Source: Actinomycetota bacterium (lineage in GTDB: Bacteria; Actinomycetota; Actinomycetes; Mycobacteriales; SCTD01). From it: DNA of 51,972 bases. The notes beneath the pieces were generated by a model. It made no database searches. It was not told the origin of the DNA and worked only from the letters and a program-made list of their open reading frames with translations. Positions 49,630-51,972 of the stretch are shown piece by piece. Where the stretch lies: NCBI GenBank assembly GCA_019348355.1, contig JAHWJP010000005.1:1-51972 (forward strand), in the 5' to 3' direction. The position numbers and the translations under genes are program-made. Within the stretch, counting starts at the first letter, position 1, and every line of letters starts with the position of its first letter.

Positions 49630-50799
49630 ATGCGTCACTTCGACTTCCTGACGGAATCGGTCATCCGCTCACTGTTCGATCGGCGACCCGCGAGCTTCAC
49701 GGCAGACAGCGATCGGCACACCCTCGCCGTCGCCCTCGGGGCCACGCTCTACATGCCCGGCATGCGCCCCGAGCTGTGCCGGGACGTCGAGCGACGCAGC
49801 GCGGCCGGGGTGATGTCGGTGGTGCTGTGCCTCGAGGACTCCATCGCCGACGGGGACCTGGCCGTCGCCGAGGCCAACGTCGTGGCGCAGGTGCGCCGGT
49901 TGGCCGACCGCAGCACGCGGGCGGATGCTCCCCTGCTGTTCATCCGGGTACGCACCGCCGAGCAGATCAGTGAGCTCGCGGAGCAGCTCGGCCAGGCGAC
50001 CGAGCGCCTGACCGGCTTCGTGTTGCCGAAGTTCACCGCCGAGCGGGGCCGAGCGTTCTTCGACCACCTCACGAAGGCCGAGCAAATCACCGGTCGACCG
50101 CTGCTCGCCATGCCGGTGCTGGAGTCCCCGGATCTCATGTACCGCGAGAAGCGCACGGCCTGCCTGCAGGGCATCAGCGACCTGTTGAACGAGAACCGGG
50201 ACCGTGTCCTGGCGCTGCGGTTGGGCGCCGCGGACCTGTCCGGCCTCTACGCCCTGCGCCGGCAACGCGACGTCAGCCTGTACGACGTCGGGATCATCCG
50301 GGACGTGATCACCGACATCGTCAACTGCCTGGGGCGCGCTGACGGCAGCGGCTTCGTGCTGACCGGAGCGGTCTGGGAGCACTTCGCCGCGGCGGAGCGC
50401 CTGTTCAAACCGCGGCTGCGCAGCACGCCGTTCGCCGAGGACGAGGCGCTGCGGCAGCGGCTCATCCAGGCCGATTACGACGAGCTGCTGCGCGAGGTGG
50501 TCCTAGACAAGGCGAACGGGCTGCTCGGCAAGACCGTCATCCACCCCGCTCACGTCGCGCCCGTACACGCGCTGCTGGTCGTCTCGCACGAGGAGTACGA
50601 CGACGCGCTGGCCATTCGCGATGCGGTCGGAGGTGGCGCGAGCAGCTCGTCCTACCGCAACAAGATGAACGAAGCCGGGCCGCATCGGGCCTGGTCCCGG
50701 GCAACGCTGCGCCGGGCCGAGGTCTTCGGCGTCTCGCGCGCCGGCCATGGCGTCGTCGACGTGCTGGCCGCCCTGTCGGACAGCGTCGCAGCGGTTTAG
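49630..50799 (+). CDS. HpcH/HpaI aldolase / citrate-lyase-like protein of the Ter module
   Basis: A 389-residue TIM-barrel protein of the citrate lyase beta/HpcH family. Visible parts are ATLYMPGMRPELCRDVERRS (the 'LYVPG' start), VMSVVLCLEDSIADGDLAVA with the metal-binding E-D pair, PLLFIRVRT, GFVLPKFTAERGRAFFDHL, RPLLAMPVLESPDLM, LALRLGAADLSGLYALRR and LGKTVIHPAHVAPVHALLVV. Such proteins cleave or form C-C bonds of acyl or sugar-acid substrates. In Ter clusters they belong to the set proposed by Anantharaman, Iyer and Aravind (2012) to make a nucleoside-like metabolite. The gene follows the second TerD gene by 26 bases and converges on the HAD gene. Confidence 0.85.
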   Translation: MRHFDFLTESVIRSLFDRRPASFTADSDRHTLAVALGATLYMPGMRPELCRDVERRSAAGVMSVVLCLEDSIADGDLAVAEANVVAQVRRLADRSTRADAPLLFIRVRTAEQISELAEQLGQATERLTGFVLPKFTAERGRAFFDHLTKAEQITGRPLLAMPVLESPDLMYREKRTACLQGISDLLNENRDRVLALRLGAADLSGLYALRRQRDVSLYDVGIIRDVITDIVNCLGRADGSGFVLTGAVWEHFAAAERLFKPRLRSTPFAEDEALRQRLIQADYDELLREVVLDKANGLLGKTVIHPAHVAPVHALLVVSHEEYDDALAIRDAVGGGASSSSYRNKMNEAGPHRAWSRATLRRAEVFGVSRAGHGVVDVLAALSDSVAAV

Positions 50800-50839
50800 G
50801 CGCGGACGCACCCCCCGACCCCCCGACCCACCTCCGAAG

Positions 50840-50901
50840 TGATCCACGCGGCCGTTGAGGTGGAAGCAGGATGGCGAGCCACCTCAACGTCCGCGTGATC
50901 A
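50840..50901. repeat. Long imperfect inverted repeat with TGATC ends, between convergent genes
   Basis: The left arm (50840-50863) and right arm (50879-50901) pair over about 23 bases with one bulge and one mismatch, around a 15-base loop; both outer ends are TGATC. It lies in the 122-base gap between the stops at 50799 and 50922, where it can terminate both transcripts. Layout and GATC ends resemble 46838-46906, though the arm sequences differ. Confidence 0.7.
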
Positions 50902-50921
50902 GCCAGAGGGCTCCGAGGCAA

Positions 50922-51728
50922 TCACGCTGTGGTGTGCTCGAGCCAGCCGGCGACGATCTCGTCGCCGGCCGCGAGACCGGCCTCGCGGGTGGTCGTGACG
51001 TGCGGCGCCGAGCTGCCGAGGCGGTCGAGCTCGCTGCCCAGGGGCACCCAGGCCCGCTCGGCCACACACAGCATCGGCCAGTCGAGCAGGGTGTCCCCAG
51101 CAGCGAGAACGTCTACCGCGCAGCCGGTTTCTACCTCGAGCCGCTCCGACACGTGGGCGACCGCGGCGGCCTTGTCCAATCCATGAGGTAGGACGTAGAG
51201 CTTGCGGCCCTGGTGGTGCGCCCGCCAGCCGTGGCTGTCGCAGGCGCCCGTCACATGGGCGAGCTCGTCGGCGTGCAGCAGGTCGGCGTCGACCGCCGCC
51301 ACAAGGAAGACGTCGTCGGCGTCGCGCACCCGCAGCAGCCACTCCCGGTCGCGGTAGCCGTCGAACACCTCCCGCAGGGCTGCGACCGGCGACGACGCAC
51401 CGGCGAGCCGGGCGACCACCGACGCCGCCCATCCCAGGTCAGGCTCCCCGTCGACGAGGATGCCGCCGCCGCTCGCGACGATCGCGAAGCGCGACCGGGT
51501 CGGCAGGTCGATGCGCTCGTACTGCGCGCGGGTGCGGGTCGTCGTCGGGACGAACACGGCGCGCTCCGCCACCTCCAGCATCCCCTTCTCGGTGTCCTCC
51601 GACAGCAGGCTGATGACCTTCCCATCGAGCATCTCGACGACCCGGGATACGCGCTCCGGACCGCGCGCGGCCGCCGCAGGGGAGTAGATCAGGGTCTGGT
51701 CCAGATCGCTCGCGATCAGGTAGGTCAT
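50922..51728 (-). CDS. HAD-family phosphatase of the Ter module
   Basis: A 268-residue HAD hydrolase with Cof-type layout. Motif I is LIASDLDQTLIYS (nucleophile in DLDQT), motif II lies near VISLLSEDTE or VFVPTTTRT, a lysine region HQGRKLYVLPHGLDKAAAVA, and motif IV VDVLAAGDTLLDWPML (GDxxxD). Similar HADs accompany Ter biosynthetic genes, where dephosphorylation of a sugar or nucleotide intermediate is proposed. Its ATG overlaps the stop of the upstream PELOTA/StiP-like gene by ATGA, giving a minus-strand two-gene (or longer) unit facing the plus-strand Ter genes. Confidence 0.85.
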   Translation of the reverse strand: MTYLIASDLDQTLIYSPAAAARGPERVSRVVEMLDGKVISLLSEDTEKGMLEVAERAVFVPTTTRTRAQYERIDLPTRSRFAIVASGGGILVDGEPDLGWAASVVARLAGASSPVAALREVFDGYRDREWLLRVRDADDVFLVAAVDADLLHADELAHVTGACDSHGWRAHHQGRKLYVLPHGLDKAAAVAHVSERLEVETGCAVDVLAAGDTLLDWPMLCVAERAWVPLGSELDRLGSSAPHVTTTREAGLAAGDEIVAGWLEHTTA

Positions 51729-51972
51729 GCGTCGGCCACCTCCAGCGGCCGGATCAGTCCGACGCAGCTGTAGGACATCGCTTCATAATCGACGACGGGA
51801 ACGCCCCGCTGCGCAGCCAGGTCCAGCACGTGCTCCAGGCCGGCGCGCCGCTGCGGGTGGACGAGCACCTGCCAGGGGATGCGGCGCAGCAGGACCCGGG
51901 TGGTCTCGCCGACGCCTGGCTTGACCAGGTGCCAGGTCGGCAGGCCGAACTCCGCCTGGATCCTGGACACCT
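51725..51972 (-). CDS. C-terminal end of a probable StiP-type protein (PELOTA-like domain), 5' part outside window
   Basis: Only the last 82 codons are inside the window. The visible part, FGLPTWHLVKPGVGETTRVL followed by LRRIPWQVLVHP, LEHVLDLAAQRGVPVVDYEA and SYSCVGLIRPLE, has the alternating strand-helix pattern of a PELOTA/L7Ae-like RNA-binding domain. As I recall, this domain ends the StiP family of cysteine-protease-fold proteins in Ter clusters. The protease-like part is not in the window, so the name is an inference from this end and from the neighbours. The stop overlaps the HAD start by four bases. Confidence 0.6.
   Translation of the reverse strand, partial: VSRIQAEFGLPTWHLVKPGVGETTRVLLRRIPWQVLVHPQRRAGLEHVLDLAAQRGVPVVDYEAMSYSCVGLIRPLEVADA

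Noticed and set aside
1-51972. CRISPR arrays, insertion sequences, integrases, rRNA genes
   Set aside because: No spaced direct repeats, no transposase or integrase motifs (DDE, R-H-R-Y) and no rRNA-like stretches were found on either strand.

Overview
The window looks like chromosomal DNA of a high-GC actinomycete. The evidence is very GC-rich coding sequence, frequent GTG starts, a BldC-type regulator, an Lsr2-type DNA-binding domain, an F420-family LLM oxidoreductase, a HelD/HelR-type RNA polymerase recycling helicase, the tRNA adenosine deaminase-associated family and an actinobacterial Ter (tellurium/stress) cluster. The order or genus cannot be fixed from sequence reading alone. No transposase, integrase, CRISPR array or rRNA was seen. 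Most of the window is dense housekeeping and stress-metabolism DNA, in which many neighbours overlap by ATGA/GTGA and several starts look leaderless.

Layout. 1-2.4 kb: the 5' tip of a probable DUF222/HNH endonuclease gene with a clear promoter, a VOC protein, a protein-isoaspartate-methyltransferase-like enzyme and a DUF488 protein. 2.4-5.0 kb: a small accessory-looking patch ending at the 3' side of a tRNA-Ser(CGA) gene; it holds a frameshifted CoiA-like remnant, a three-Cys-motif partner protein (TcmP), a second small frameshifted remnant and the three-Cys protein itself (DUF5131, phage Gp37/Gp68 family). 5.0-10.3 kb: tadA with two tandem copies of its associated family, a membrane protein, a thioredoxin-reductase-like flavoprotein coupled to recQ, and a DUF3039 protein. 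10.3-15.4 kb: murB, rarD, an F420-type oxidoreductase, and a flotillin/NfeD pair. 15.4-22.5 kb: glycolate oxidase glcD-glcE-glcF running directly into a large SF2 helicase. 22.6-28.6 kb: a heterodimeric ABC exporter, a PlsC-type acyltransferase and a UMF1-type MFS transporter. 28.7-33.8 kb: a cold-shock gene with a structured leader, a small zinc-ribbon protein, an ABM monooxygenase, HelD and a GH13 glucosidase. 34.0-38.2 kb: FabG-like reductase, an Lsr2-domain protein, a RibD-like reductase and an RNB ribonuclease.

38.3-47.2 kb holds the most unusual metabolic content, all on the minus strand. One block is a universal stress protein, a membrane protein and a vanadium haloperoxidase. Upstream of it is a fully coupled four-gene operon: an acyl-reductase/HAD-phosphatase fusion, a zinc alcohol dehydrogenase, a LarA (nickel-pincer racemase) homologue with altered active-site positions, and a PlsC acyltransferase. 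The gene set points to an undescribed lipid or hydroxy-acyl pathway; its substrate is unknown.

47.2-52.0 kb is a Ter stress module: bldC divergent from an AIM24 gene, two TerD-family proteins, an HpcH/HpaI-like lyase, and, convergent to these, a HAD phosphatase and the C-terminal end of a probable StiP/PELOTA protein that runs off the window. Two long GATC-ended inverted repeats lie at 46838-46906 and 50840-50901, one on each side of this cluster.
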